Position numbers and translations under genes: made by a program | Assembly: GCA_027488815.1 (NCBI GenBank) | Contig: JAIYAX010000026.1 | Coordinates: forward strand, 203,812 to 267,811 | DNA: 64,000 nt | Source of the DNA: Cytophagaceae bacterium | GTDB taxonomy: Bacteria; Bacteroidota; Bacteroidia; Cytophagales; JAIYAX01 | Direction: 5' to 3' | Shown: one piece after another, positions 1 to 7,831 of the stretch | How positions within the stretch are numbered: position 1 is the stretch's first letter | Layout of the letters: every line of letters starts with the position of its first letter | The notes under the pieces: model-generated | Database searches by the model: none | What the model saw: the letters and a program-made list of their open reading frames with translations, nothing else | What the model was told of the DNA's origin: nothing

Positions 1-69
1 TGACTCTCTTTCATGCCTACAGGATAACATCCAATATACCAAAGAGTAAACTCACTTTTCACTTAACTA

Positions 70-180
70 GTCTCCATTATCCATTCTCAATTCTCAATTC
101 TCAATTCTCAATTCTCCATTATCCATTCCCCATTATCATTCTCAATTATCCATTATCCATTATTCATTATTCATTCTCAA
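70..180. repeat. degenerate heptanucleotide tandem array
   Basis: About sixteen head-to-tail 7-base units directly abut the stop codon of the PhoH-like gene. Read on the minus strand the units follow the pattern T-(T/G)-(G/A)-(A/G)-(T/G)-A-A, for example TTGAGAA, TGGATAA and TGAATAA; one unit is 6 bases long. Four consecutive TTGAGAA units are identical, so the array is partly homogenised. No open reading frame or spacer structure is present. Its role is unknown. It may act as a 3' end or be a slippage-prone repeat. Confidence 0.85.
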
Positions 181-1506
181 TCAAAGCAACTCATTCGCCA
201 GATTAGCCAGCTCGCTTCTTTCCCCTTTCTCCAACGTGATATGAGCGTAAAGCGGATTGTCCTTCAGCCGGTCGATCAGATAGGAGAGACCGTTGCTTTG
301 GCTGTCGAGGTAGGGAGTATCGATCTGGTGCACATCGCCGGTGAACACAATCTTTGTGTTTTCCCCTGCACGGGTGATGATGGTCTTCACCTCATGGGGC
401 GTAAGGTTTTGGGCCTCATCCACGATGAAGAAGATATTGGATAAGCTCCGGCCACGGATATACGCCAGGGGTGTGATGAGCAGCTTTTCGCTGTTGACCA
501 TGTCGGTGATACGATGGTATTCTTTGTCGTTTTCAGGAAACTGGTTCTGGATAAACTTCAAGTTGTCCCAAAGTGGCTCCATATAAGGGTTGAGCTTGGA
601 TTTGATATCACCCGGCAGATAGCCAATGTCTTTGTTTGAAAGCGGCACAATAGGTCTTGCCAAATAGATTTGTTTGTATTCCCGCTTTTGCTCCAGGGCG
701 CCGGCGAGGGCGATAAGGGTTTTTCCTGTTCCTGCAACACCTTGAATTGTGAGCAGTCTTACATCCTGATTGAGCACAGCATGTATGGCAAAGGTCTGCT
801 CGGCATTCCTTGGTTTAACTCCGTAAACAGAGCGCTTTTCTACCTTCTCAATCCTTTTTTCCCGTGAGTTATGGTAGGCCAAAACGGAATTTTTGTCGCT
901 TTTGAGGATGAAGTAGTGGTTATGGTAAGGAGTCTTTTTCATGACATCCTTCACCTCGCAGCCATTGTCTTCGTACATCTGGTTGATCACCGTAGAGGGT
1001 ACCTCTTCGATAACTGACTTGCCGGTATAGAGACTTCCCAGGTCTTTGATTTTGCCCGTCTCATAGTCTTCTGCCTTAAGGTTAAGCGATTTCGCTTTTA
1101 GCCTCAAGTTGATGTCCTTGGTCACGAGGATCACCGGGCGCTCCTTATTTTGCTCCTTAAGTAAAAGAGCCGCATTGATGATACGGTGGTCGGCCTTGTT
1201 GTCTCTGAAGATCTTTTCTGCATCCAGACTGCTGCCACTTTCCATCAATACCTTCAACTTTCCCTTTCCTTTTCCATTGAGGGGGATCCAGTCGTTCAGC
1301 AAGTGCTCACCAGCCAGCTCGTCAAGGAAGCGAATGAACTCACGAGCTTCGAAATTTTTAGTGTCGTTACCTTTTTTAAAGTTGTCAAGCTCTTCCAGAA
1401 CGGTGATAGGAATAGCAACATCATGCTCCTGAAAGTTCTTGATGCTGTTGTGATCGTAGATGATGACAGACGTGTCAAGTACAAAAATCTTTTTTTCTTT
1501 TTTCAT
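181..1506 (-). CDS. PIN domain - PhoH-like ATPase (PhoH2/YlaK family)
   Basis: A 441-residue two-domain protein. Residues 1-150 form a PIN nuclease domain, with Asp11 in FVLDTSVI, acidic residues near 38-41 and TKD at 129-131. Residues 230-441 form a PhoH P-loop ATPase domain, with Walker A GVAGTGKT at 256-263 and Walker B FIVDEAQ around 360-366. PhoH2 proteins couple RNA unwinding to PIN ribonuclease cleavage, so a cytoplasmic RNA-degrading role is inferred. The longer frame reaches 1551, but the ATG at 1506 (MKKEKKIF) places the PIN core at the usual distance from the N-terminus. The 3' end runs straight into a heptamer array. Divergent from the TauE-like gene. Confidence 0.9.
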   Translation of the reverse strand: MKKEKKIFVLDTSVIIYDHNSIKNFQEHDVAIPITVLEELDNFKKGNDTKNFEAREFIRFLDELAGEHLLNDWIPLNGKGKGKLKVLMESGSSLDAEKIFRDNKADHRIINAALLLKEQNKERPVILVTKDINLRLKAKSLNLKAEDYETGKIKDLGSLYTGKSVIEEVPSTVINQMYEDNGCEVKDVMKKTPYHNHYFILKSDKNSVLAYHNSREKRIEKVEKRSVYGVKPRNAEQTFAIHAVLNQDVRLLTIQGVAGTGKTLIALAGALEQKREYKQIYLARPIVPLSNKDIGYLPGDIKSKLNPYMEPLWDNLKFIQNQFPENDKEYHRITDMVNSEKLLITPLAYIRGRSLSNIFFIVDEAQNLTPHEVKTIITRAGENTKIVFTGDVHQIDTPYLDSQSNGLSYLIDRLKDNPLYAHITLEKGERSELANLANELL

Positions 1507-1715
1507 GCCGGGGGTCAAGGTCTCTCTGCAATCAAAAGTGCAAAACAGCATGGGCCTTTACAAACGACCCGGCCTGAATCGAGGGGGCTGTGCAGGGTAT
1601 TTTTTTCCACATGTAACTACATGAAGGCTGGCACTCATTTGCCCGGCAAGAGTAAACTTGGTAATAAAAGTTACATAAAACCTGCCTACCGCAAGTTTAT
1701 TTTGCCTCCTTTACT

Positions 1716-2507
1716 GTGATTATGATTGGATACTTGCTTGCATTACTTATCGGTGTGGTTCTTGGCCTATTGGGTGGGGGAGGTGCCATCCTGATGGTTC
1801 CGGTCATGGTATATGTTATGGGCATAGAGCCTGTCATAGCCTCGGCAAATTCCTTATTTGTAGTAGGGCTCAGCAGCCTTGCCGGTGCTATTCCGTATTA
1901 CCGCAGCCGGCAGGTGGAATGGAGTGTTCTCTGGCTCTATGGACTGTGTTCACTTTTAGTAGTATTTCTTACCCGCTGGCTTTTAGTACCTGCTTTACCT
2001 GACCCATTGCTGAATGTTGGAGGCTGGCACTTACCTAAGTCAAGCGGATTGATGCTGCTCTTTGCTCTGGTGATGCTGCTATCTGCGAGATCTATGCTGA
2101 AATCGGTAAACTCTAATCCCAATACAGCCAATGCTACCTACCCAGGTCCCTGGTTGATTGCTCTGGTCGCAACAGGCGAAGGCCTGCTCTCAGGATTGGT
2201 GGGAGCAGGAGGAGGTTTTATCATTATCCCGGCGCTGGTGCTGCTCGCAAGGGTAGAAATGAAAAAAGCCGTAGGGACTTCACTTGTCATCATCGGGATC
2301 AAATCGCTGATCGGGTTTTTGGGTGACGCACTACAGGTCGAATTGGACTGGAGAATGCTTGCTTTGCTTAGTTTATTCACCGTCACCGGTACCTTGATCG
2401 GATACCTGTTCAGCAGTAAAGTAAATGCCTCCTCCCTGAAAAAAGCCTTTGGTTGGCTGGTGCTGGCGATGGGTGTTTTTGTGTTGCTGAAAGAATTAAT
2501 GCGCTGA
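1716..2507 (+). CDS. TauE/SafE-family membrane permease
   Basis: A 263-residue integral membrane protein with the glycine-rich N-terminal helix (GVVLGLLGGGGA) and a matching second half (SGLVGAGGGFIIIPAL) that mark the TauE/SafE family: two related halves of about four helices each. Family members export sulfite, sulfoacetate or other sulfur anions, but the substrate cannot be read from sequence. The first possible start is GTG at 1716; an ATG lies two codons on at 1722. The following genes are an HMA-domain protein, a rhodanese and an exported MsrA, so a sulfur or metal stress role is a fair inference. Confidence 0.88.
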   Translation: MIMIGYLLALLIGVVLGLLGGGGAILMVPVMVYVMGIEPVIASANSLFVVGLSSLAGAIPYYRSRQVEWSVLWLYGLCSLLVVFLTRWLLVPALPDPLLNVGGWHLPKSSGLMLLFALVMLLSARSMLKSVNSNPNTANATYPGPWLIALVATGEGLLSGLVGAGGGFIIIPALVLLARVEMKKAVGTSLVIIGIKSLIGFLGDALQVELDWRMLALLSLFTVTGTLIGYLFSSKVNASSLKKAFGWLVLAMGVFVLLKELMR

Positions 2508-2569
2508 GTGACAAAAATCACATCCGTGATGGAAGGCCTTTGCGAAATTTGACTCATCAATAGCAGATC

Positions 2570-2848
2570 ATGGAGACCTATACATTTCAAGTCGAAAACC
2601 TTAAATGCAGTGGCTGTGCCAACACCATTTCCAAACAAATTGGTCAACTTACCAGTGTAAACAAGGTAGTGGTGGATAAGGATGCCGCTTTAATAGAAGT
2701 TTCAGCAAAAAGTGGGATGCGTGAGCAAATCAAATCAAGGCTGGCTGATCTTGGCTATCCGGAGGTCGGAAGTGGAAATTTGCTTCATGCCGGCATCTCC
2801 TATGTGAGCTGTGCTATTGGTAAATTTTCATCATCCAACCCGAAATAA
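2570..2848 (+). CDS. small heavy-metal-associated (HMA) domain protein
   Basis: A 92-residue protein. Residues 1-70 match the HMA fold of copper chaperones and P-type ATPase N-domains. The metal-binding CxxC is Cys13-Ser-Gly-Cys16, preceded by Leu-Lys rather than the common Met-x. A short C-terminal tail (about 20 residues) carries one more cysteine, near residue 84. It probably binds Cu(I) or a similar soft metal in the cytoplasm; there is no signal peptide. The gene sits 62 bases after the TauE-like permease and 11 bases before the rhodanese gene, consistent with one transcript. Confidence 0.85.
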   Translation: METYTFQVENLKCSGCANTISKQIGQLTSVNKVVVDKDAALIEVSAKSGMREQIKSRLADLGYPEVGSGNLLHAGISYVSCAIGKFSSSNPK

Positions 2849-2859
2849 AACGAATACCT

Positions 2860-3189
2860 ATGTTTAATTTTCTCTCTTCGCTGACCAAAAGCAATTACGA
2901 AAACCTGGGAGGCAGTGATTTCAAATCCCGCTTTCAGACAGAAAAAGGATCAGTACTGCTTGATGTACGTACTCCTGCTGAGTATTCAGGTGGCAGCATC
3001 CCGGGATCAAAAAATCTGGATTTTAACAGCAGTCAGTTCCGATCCGGACTTGAAAAGCTGGATAAATCTAAAACCTATTTTGTCTTCTGTAGGAGCGGTG
3101 GACGTAGTGCCGGCGCCTGTTCCCTGATGGTAGAGCAAGGCTTTAAAGTCTATAATCTGGCCGGAGGGATAGGCGCCTGGCCTAGATAA
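2860..3189 (+). CDS. single-domain rhodanese-like sulfurtransferase
   Basis: A 109-residue single rhodanese domain. The substrate-site motif DVRTPAEYSGGSIPGS is at about 35-50 and the active-site loop CRSGGR starts at Cys77, which would carry the persulfide. Such proteins move sulfane sulfur from thiosulfate or glutathione/bacillithiol persulfides to thiol acceptors. No export signal is clear, because the N-terminal MFNFLSSL is too short. It lies 11 bases after the HMA gene and is followed by a probable terminator, so it likely closes the permease-HMA-rhodanese transcript. Confidence 0.9.
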   Translation: MFNFLSSLTKSNYENLGGSDFKSRFQTEKGSVLLDVRTPAEYSGGSIPGSKNLDFNSSQFRSGLEKLDKSKTYFVFCRSGGRSAGACSLMVEQGFKVYNLAGGIGAWPR

Positions 3190-3215
3190 ATCGATTTTCA
3201 TGTTTTTTTAAATTC

Positions 3216-3243
3216 AAAAGGCGGGTCAGTGGTCCGCTTTTTC
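3216..3243 (+). terminator. probable intrinsic terminator after the rhodanese gene
   Basis: A GCGG/CCGC stem (3221-3224 with 3234-3237), extended outward by a G-U and several A-T pairs, is followed by TTTTTC. The core stem is short, so this is moderate evidence. It also argues that the MsrA gene starts at 3307, not at the GTG-like position inside this hairpin. Confidence 0.5.
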
Positions 3244-3306
3244 TTTATTGCAGCTTGGCTGAGCAAAGGGAAAAAACCAATTCGACCTTCAAGGGGTTAT
3301 GATTCT

Positions 3307-3960
3307 ATGAAAACAATTTCAGCCTTATTCATTTTCCTGATGGTTTATGCCTGCGAGGCCCAGAGCGGTAAGAAGGATACACCTAAGGAAGGAATAGCAA
3401 AATCAATGACAACTCAAGGAAACATGAAGATAGCAACATTTGGAAACGGATGCTTCTGGTGTACAGAAGCCGTTTTTCAGCAACTTCAAGGGGTCAGCAA
3501 AGTCACTTCAGGTTATTCTGGTGGCCAAATTGAAAACCCTACCTACAAAGCCGTATGCGGCGGAGAGACAGGTCATGCCGAGGTGCTTCAGATTGAGTAC
3601 GATGAGGCTCAGATCAGTTTTGAAGAGCTTCTTGAGGTTTTTTGGAGCACCCATGACCCTACTACTCTTAACCGTCAGGGAAATGATGTAGGCACACAAT
3701 ACCGTTCGGCTATTTTCTACCATGACAATGCACAAAAAGAGAAAGCAGAGGCTTATAAGAAGCAGTTGGATCAATCGGGAGCATGGAAAGACCCCATTGT
3801 TACCGAGATAACGACCTTTACACGTTTTTACCCGGCAGAGGATTACCACCAGAATTACTTCAACGAGAATGGAAGCAACCCTTATTGCCAGTATGTGGTA
3901 AGGCCTAAAGTGGATAAGTTTAAAAAGCAGTTTGCCAATAAGCTTAAAACCGACAAATAG
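3307..3960 (+). CDS. msrA: exported peptide-methionine (S)-S-oxide reductase MsrA
   Basis: A 217-residue protein. After a signal peptide (1-19, MKTISALFIFLMVYACEAQ) and a short linker, the MsrA domain begins near residue 42, with the catalytic motif GNGCFWCTEAVF; Cys49 is the expected nucleophile. MsrA reduces the S-epimer of methionine sulfoxide in proteins. The signal could be cleaved after Ala18, or Cys16 could be lipidated (VYAC is a weak lipobox); either way the enzyme leaves the cytoplasm. A partner MsrB with a very similar signal lies 51 kb away at 54.1 kb. The upstream frame extension was rejected because it runs through a terminator. Confidence 0.93.
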   Translation: MKTISALFIFLMVYACEAQSGKKDTPKEGIAKSMTTQGNMKIATFGNGCFWCTEAVFQQLQGVSKVTSGYSGGQIENPTYKAVCGGETGHAEVLQIEYDEAQISFEELLEVFWSTHDPTTLNRQGNDVGTQYRSAIFYHDNAQKEKAEAYKKQLDQSGAWKDPIVTEITTFTRFYPAEDYHQNYFNENGSNPYCQYVVRPKVDKFKKQFANKLKTDK

Positions 3961-3966
3961 CCTTTA

Positions 3967-3999
3967 TTTGCAAGGCATGGTCAGGCTTTTGTAAGTTTG
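3967..3999 (+). promoter_or_regulatory. Bacteroidota-type promoter for the YajQ gene
   Basis: TTTG at 3967-3970, 21 bases, then TAAGTTTG at 3992-3999 match the -33/-7 consensus of the Bacteroidota housekeeping sigma factor (TTTG and TAnnTTTG). The predicted transcript starts near 4006, 15 bases before the ATG at 4021. Confidence 0.7.
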
Positions 4000-4020
4000 G
4001 CCTTACATTCTTATGCGCCT

Positions 4021-4512
4021 ATGCCTTCATTTGATATTGCAAGCAAGGTTGATCAGCAAACCCTTGATAATGCCGTCAATACTGCCAAGAAAGAAATCTT
4101 AAACCGCTTTGATTTCAGAGGCTCCAAGACAGAAATCGAGTTGGATAAGAAAAACCTCCAACTGGAGGTAATCACTGAGGATGATATGAAACTCAGGGCC
4201 ATTGAGGATATTCTGATCAGTCGTGCTGTTAAACAGGGTATTGATGGCCGCTCATTCGATTTTACCAAAGAAATTGAAAAGTCGGGGATGCTGATCAAAA
4301 AAGTGATCCCACTAAAAAGCGGGCTCGACAAAGAGGTCAGTAAAAAGATCGTGAAGTTGATCAAAGACTCTGGGATAAAAGTTCAGGCAGCTATCATGGA
4401 TGATCAGATCAGGGTTACAGGTAAGAAGATTGATGACCTTCGGGCAACGATCGCCAGGCTACGCACACAGGATTTCGGTCAGCCGCTACAATTTGTCAAC
4501 ATGAAATCATGA
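4021..4512 (+). CDS. YajQ-family nucleotide-binding protein
   Basis: A 163-residue protein that begins MPSFDIASKVD, the family signature, and keeps FDFRGSK and the repeated ferredoxin-like halves. YajQ proteins bind nucleotides or cyclic di-GMP and act in the cytoplasm; some are transcription co-regulators. The ATG at 4021 is chosen over an upstream TTG because it matches the family start and lies just after a good promoter. The stop codon overlaps the next start in the sequence ATGA, implying translational coupling to the membrane protein downstream. Confidence 0.92.
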   Translation: MPSFDIASKVDQQTLDNAVNTAKKEILNRFDFRGSKTEIELDKKNLQLEVITEDDMKLRAIEDILISRAVKQGIDGRSFDFTKEIEKSGMLIKKVIPLKSGLDKEVSKKIVKLIKDSGIKVQAAIMDDQIRVTGKKIDDLRATIARLRTQDFGQPLQFVNMKS

Positions 4513-4874
4513 ACTGGCTGCTTCGATTGTTGATTTCCACCATAGCAGTGCTGGTGGCTTCCTACCTTCTCCCCGGAGTTAGTGTCAACGGACCTGTCAC
4601 TGCATTGGTGGTGGCGGTTGTGCTTTCATTGCTCAATCTGTTACTCAGGCCCATTTTGATTATTTTAAGTCTCCCGGTCACCATATTGACTTTGGGATTG
4701 TTTCTGTTGGTCATCAATGCGCTAATGGTTTACCTCACTGATGAATTGATCGACGGCTTCACCTTGCGGAATTTTTGGTGGGCTTTGTGGTTCTCGATTG
4801 TCATTAGCCTGATTCAGTCGATACTGGAGTCAATGGCCGGAAGCTCTGAAAAAAAGAGGTCGGCAAAAAAGTGA
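4509..4874 (+). CDS. holin superfamily IV-like small membrane protein (PF04020 type)
   Basis: A 121-residue protein with four hydrophobic segments (about 4-20, 30-52, 56-76 and 88-108) and a Lys/Arg-rich C-terminal tail. The pattern LNLLLRPILIILSLPVTILTLG is shortened here to its core: a conserved N-L-L-RP--LP-T--TLG loop typical of the 'phage holin family 4' group. The name is historical; chromosomal members are common in Bacteroidota and are not evidence of prophage. The gene overlaps the YajQ stop by four bases. Function unknown, inner membrane. Confidence 0.85.
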   Translation: MNWLLRLLISTIAVLVASYLLPGVSVNGPVTALVVAVVLSLLNLLLRPILIILSLPVTILTLGLFLLVINALMVYLTDELIDGFTLRNFWWALWFSIVISLIQSILESMAGSSEKKRSAKK

Positions 4875-4929
4875 CGCTCATCTTCCTTTAGCGACACTCA
4901 AAAAGTCTTTCTACCACTGATGTAAAAGG

Positions 4930-4967
4930 TTCAACGCAGCCTCTGAGGCCTGCGTCTTATGGTTGAA
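4930..4967 (+). other. structured untranslated region
   Basis: ACGCAG (4934-4939) pairs with CTGCGT (4950-4955), and the flanking TTCAAC (4930-4935) could pair with GTTGAA (4962-4967) across a small bulge. There is no T run, so it is not a standard terminator. It could be the 3' end of the upstream transcript or a leader of the exported protein gene at 5014. Confidence 0.35.
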
Positions 4968-5013
4968 TTCGGAACATAACGAAGCAAACCAAAACATCAT
5001 AAACCTCAACATC

Positions 5014-5379
5014 ATGAAAAAGATCGCCATTTTAACCGCACTCATGCTGACATCTTCGATCAGCATGTACGCTCAAACTCAGGCAGTAAAAAGTACAGTG
5101 GTTTCTCCGCTGTATGCGCCTCAAACCAGCGACCCCAGAACCGCCATCAGCGAAACCGGCTTAAACCAGTGGCTGATACAGGTAGCTCAACCGGAAAACC
5201 AAAACAAAGTTGAAGTGAACGTTTACGACAAAAGTGAAAACCTGATTTTCTCTAAAGTGTACGAACATTTCGATGATTTCAGTACCAAGTTAAGCCTCAA
5301 TAGCCTGAACACTGGAGACTATATGTTGGAAGTTTCCAACGGGCTGTTTCGCACCGCCAGACAAGTATTTGTGCGCTAA
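5014..5379 (+). CDS. small exported protein of unknown function
   Basis: A 121-residue protein with a clear signal peptide (MKKIAILTALMLTSSISMYA, cleavage before Gln21). The mature part has a beta-rich C-terminal half (about 60-121: VYDKSENLIFSKVY ... LNTGDYMLEV) that resembles the small beta-sandwich of DUF3244 and type IX sorting domains, but the end ...FRTARQVFVR is not a clear sorting signal. Probably periplasmic or surface-associated. The ATG at 5014 is chosen because the signal peptide starts there. A strong terminator follows, so it is likely monocistronic. Confidence 0.7.
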   Translation: MKKIAILTALMLTSSISMYAQTQAVKSTVVSPLYAPQTSDPRTAISETGLNQWLIQVAQPENQNKVEVNVYDKSENLIFSKVYEHFDDFSTKLSLNSLNTGDYMLEVSNGLFRTARQVFVR

Positions 5380-5428
5380 GGCAATAAAGAACTCAACAAG
5401 CAGTAGTTAAGTTAAACCATAGAAAAGG

Positions 5429-5453
5429 CCACCCTCTTGGGTGGTTTTTTTTT
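5429..5453 (+). terminator. intrinsic terminator
   Basis: CCACCC (5429-5434), loop TCTT, GGGTGG (5439-5444), then nine T residues. Ends the transcript of the small exported protein. Confidence 0.88.
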
Positions 5454-5464
5454 GACCAGAATTT

Positions 5465-5510
5465 TATTTGCTAAATAATTTGGTATTTGCCAAAAATATT
5501 AGATATTTGC
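5465..5510 (+). promoter_or_regulatory. three TATTTGC repeats, candidate operator of the LexA-like regulator operon
   Basis: TATTTGC occurs at 5465-5471, 5484-5490 and 5504-5510, spaced 19 and 20 bases, close to two helical turns. The middle copy lies in the inverted repeat TTTGG-N6-CCAAA (5479-5494). The array lies 18 bases before the first ATG of the two-gene regulator operon. It is a good candidate for autoregulation by the XRE/S24 protein encoded downstream; that link is inferred from position only. Confidence 0.5.
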
Positions 5511-5527
5511 CTCTCAAGAACGACGAA

Positions 5528-5743
5528 ATGATGAGTGAATCGATACAAAAAGCTGGTGCACGTTGGAGTATGGGCATGCTGATCCGTAAAAATGCAGGAG
5601 CAGGCGGGCAAGGTAAGGTGGTTTACCATTGTCAGGTGACTGAAGACATGAGAGTGATCGGCCTTATCAATCATGATTGCGGGGAGACCCATTTACTCAG
5701 TCAGACTATTTCCACCTTGATCCCTTATCTCCGGAAGCAATGA
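5528..5743 (+). CDS. 71-residue protein of unknown function, coupled to a LexA-like regulator
   Basis: A 71-residue protein starting at ATG 5528 (a second ATG follows at once). It contains a Gly-rich stretch (NAGAGGQGKV), two Cys residues (YHCQV and NHDCGET) and no transmembrane segment. I do not recognise the family. The stop overlaps the start of the XRE/S24 regulator (ATGA at 5740-5743), so the two are probably made together. The longer frame up to 5468 runs through the TATTTGC repeats and is unlikely to be translated. It might modulate the regulator, but nothing in the sequence proves this. Confidence 0.6.
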   Translation: MMSESIQKAGARWSMGMLIRKNAGAGGQGKVVYHCQVTEDMRVIGLINHDCGETHLLSQTISTLIPYLRKQ

Positions 5744-6402
5744 ACAGATTTCAGCAAAACCTAAAGCAATTACGCAAGCTAAAAGGCTATACACAGGAGC
5801 AATTGGCTTTGAAAATGGGCATTAAGCGTTCTCTGTTGGGTGCTTATGAAGAAGGCAGGGCAGAGCCACCCATCGAGCGTCTACAAGATTTTGCCCGCAT
5901 GCTCGGCGTAAGTGTTGATAGTCTCATCGCTGCACCGGATATCCCTTCCGCCACGAGGCTTCAACAAGTGGATTTTAGCCTTCATCAGGATAAAAAGATA
6001 CTTCTCGTTCCCCATAAAGCAGCAGCGGGCTATATGTCAGGATATACGGATCAGGAATATGTGGAAGAGCTTCCCGGTCTGCTGTTACCGAATGTTTCCG
6101 GAGAGAACCATCGGGCATTTGAGCTTTTGGGAGATTCCATGCTTCCCTTACCATCCGGAACAGTGGTGATCGCCAGGAAAGTCGAGCGGATTAATGAACT
6201 CAAATTCGGAAAGACCTATGTATTGGTCACTTCAACCGAAGGAATTGTTTACAAGCGAATTGGACTTGGGAGTAGTCTGGCTGAGTTGGAATTGATTTCG
6301 GATAACAAGGAATATGCTCCCTACCTGATTGAAAAGTCCGTCATTTTGGAAGCCTGGGAAGCAAAAATGTACCTCAGCAATCAAATGCCGGAGCCATGTT
6401 GA
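5740..6402 (+). CDS. XRE-family regulator with S24 (LexA/CI-like) C-terminal domain
   Basis: A 220-residue protein. Residues 5-62 are a helix-turn-helix of the XRE type (LRKLKGYTQEQLALKMGI). Residues 90-205 form an S24 domain: a possible Ala-Gly cleavage site in KAAAGY (about 94-98), catalytic Ser133 in GDSM and Lys172 in VYKRI. This is the layout of CI-like repressors that self-cleave in response to DNA damage, though many S24 regulators do not cleave. The ATG at 5740 overlaps the stop of the small upstream gene. No phage genes are nearby, so it is probably a chromosomal regulator. The TATTTGC repeats at 5465-5510 are a candidate operator. Confidence 0.88.
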   Translation: MNRFQQNLKQLRKLKGYTQEQLALKMGIKRSLLGAYEEGRAEPPIERLQDFARMLGVSVDSLIAAPDIPSATRLQQVDFSLHQDKKILLVPHKAAAGYMSGYTDQEYVEELPGLLLPNVSGENHRAFELLGDSMLPLPSGTVVIARKVERINELKFGKTYVLVTSTEGIVYKRIGLGSSLAELELISDNKEYAPYLIEKSVILEAWEAKMYLSNQMPEPC

Positions 6403-6404
6403 GG

Positions 6405-7466
6405 CTATTTCGGAGATTTCTTTAAACCGAAATAACTTTTCACGAATCGGCTTAGCTTTTCTGGAGTTGTAAAACGCATTCCAAAATAAAACCGTACCGT
6501 GGTGAAGTTATTGGAGAGGTATATTCTGTTTTTGGGATCGCTTGAATAACCTTGTCTGTGTATATGCATCCCGGCAAAAGTTCGCTCATTGTCATATCCG
6601 ATAATCAGTCTCAATTCTGAACCAATTAAACCAGTAAAGCGATAAGGGATTTCTTCATTATTGGCTAGAATAGTGGTTCCGGTAAACAAATTCAGGCTGG
6701 GCAAGAGCATTATGGTGAAGAAAAAGTTGGCTGGCAATACCAAAGTGTACCCATAGCCAATCTGTGGACTAAAAACTAAGAAGCCGGATTCCTTGATTTG
6801 AGCATCCTTTTCAAATCCAAGTACACTATCACCTGCAGCCATCGAAGAGTCTGCTGAAATGCCAATAGCCGATAAACCCATACCCATTAGCAAGGATCCA
6901 GCACTTTTAACTTGTTTTTCTCTTTGCTCAATTGCTCCCAGGTAGCTGAATTTGCGGTAGTTTTTGCTCCATACCAACTGTGTCGAAAGTGTATTTGATA
7001 AGATATCGCTTCTTAAAGGATAACTTGCCTGAAGTGTGCTCCAATTGGGTTGAATACTCTGAGGGTTGCTTACATGAAAACCTCTAAAAAAGGAATACTG
7101 AGCATTAAACCAGAGCTCACGCCCATTTACTGCACCACCTAGCCCAAAGTACCTGCTGTTTCCCTTTGAAGGGTTGCCTTCTGTGCTTGACCTTAATTTG
7201 ACTGCAGCCTCCAGAGATAACCAGTGGTGGTCAAGTCCCATACCAAACTGAACCGGCATATTAGGCACATAAATAATTGATTTAGAGGGATCTGGATTAT
7301 ACACTCTTATTTCATTCGATCGATTGCCTAAGAATACCTGTACTTGAAGCTTTTCCCTGAAGACATGAATATAGGTGCTATCGAAATCCTGACTTTTAAA
7401 CTGAGCCTTTGCAGTCATACTCCAATGGAGTACCAAGCATATTCCGATTAAGCAAGGAGGTTTCAA
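6405..7466 (-). CDS. DUF4421-family outer-membrane beta-barrel protein
   Basis: A 353-residue protein with an N-terminal signal peptide (cleavage near AKAQF, about residue 21) and many amphipathic beta strands, ending in a barrel-like segment (TTVRFYFGMRF). It matches DUF4421, a Bacteroidota-restricted exported family of unknown function. It overlaps the preceding lipoprotein gene by four bases, so both are likely translated from one transcript. Its stop lies two bases beyond the convergent stop of the XRE regulator. Localisation to the outer membrane is inferred from the strand pattern. Confidence 0.75.
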   Translation of the reverse strand: MKPPCLIGICLVLHWSMTAKAQFKSQDFDSTYIHVFREKLQVQVFLGNRSNEIRVYNPDPSKSIIYVPNMPVQFGMGLDHHWLSLEAAVKLRSSTEGNPSKGNSRYFGLGGAVNGRELWFNAQYSFFRGFHVSNPQSIQPNWSTLQASYPLRSDILSNTLSTQLVWSKNYRKFSYLGAIEQREKQVKSAGSLLMGMGLSAIGISADSSMAAGDSVLGFEKDAQIKESGFLVFSPQIGYGYTLVLPANFFFTIMLLPSLNLFTGTTILANNEEIPYRFTGLIGSELRLIIGYDNERTFAGMHIHRQGYSSDPKNRIYLSNNFTTVRFYFGMRFTTPEKLSRFVKSYFGLKKSPK

Positions 7467-7831
7467 TCTTGGGTATAGTTGACTTCCGTGACTTGAAATG
7501 TGGCGCTAAAGCGAAGGTAAAATTCTGAAACTTCTATGGTAGAATCAGCACACAGCGTATTTCCTTTTAAACTATAAAAGTAAAATTTCTGGTTACGTTG
7601 ATAGAGTTGCACCCGGTTGGGCTTGCCCATAAGGCCCAATATTTCATTTTCTGTTTTTCCGATCAGTTGAGCTTTATAGGGAAAAAAATCTGCAAAGACC
7701 TTTGACCTCATTCCTTTGCAACCATTAGGATCAGAGGACCATGCACTAAGATCAAAGCGCTCAGGAATCCTAGGTTTTTCGTTGCATTGGATCAATAGCA
7801 GCAGAAATGACAGACAAAGAATAGCTCTCAT
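7463..7831 (-). CDS. small lipoprotein with BamE-like fold
   Basis: A 122-residue protein beginning MRAILCLSFLLLLIQCNEKP, a lipoprotein signal with Cys16 as the likely lipid anchor (Gln at -1 is unusual). The segment LIGKTENEILGLMGKPNRV resembles the helix-turn motif of BamE/SmpA-like and YjgA-like small lipoproteins, where GxPxxV starts the beta sheet. The ATG at 7831 is preferred over one six codons upstream because the hydrophobic core then sits correctly. Four-base overlap with the DUF4421 gene. Possibly a helper of outer-membrane assembly; that is an inference. Confidence 0.65.
   Translation of the reverse strand: MRAILCLSFLLLLIQCNEKPRIPERFDLSAWSSDPNGCKGMRSKVFADFFPYKAQLIGKTENEILGLMGKPNRVQLYQRNQKFYFYSLKGNTLCADSTIEVSEFYLRFSATFQVTEVNYTQD

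Noticed and set aside
70-180. Possible CRISPR-like array
   Set aside because: Units are seven bases long with no spacers and no cas genes; it is a simple tandem repeat.
1186-1719. 177-codon frame antisense to the PhoH-like gene
   Set aside because: The opposite strand encodes a clear PIN-PhoH protein; the antisense frame is a shadow.
3229-3306. N-terminal extension of MsrA
   Set aside because: It would start inside a terminator hairpin; the signal peptide begins at 3307.
4509-4874. Prophage signal from a 'phage holin' family protein
   Set aside because: The family name is historical; no phage structural, lysis or integrase genes are nearby, and it is coupled to yajQ.
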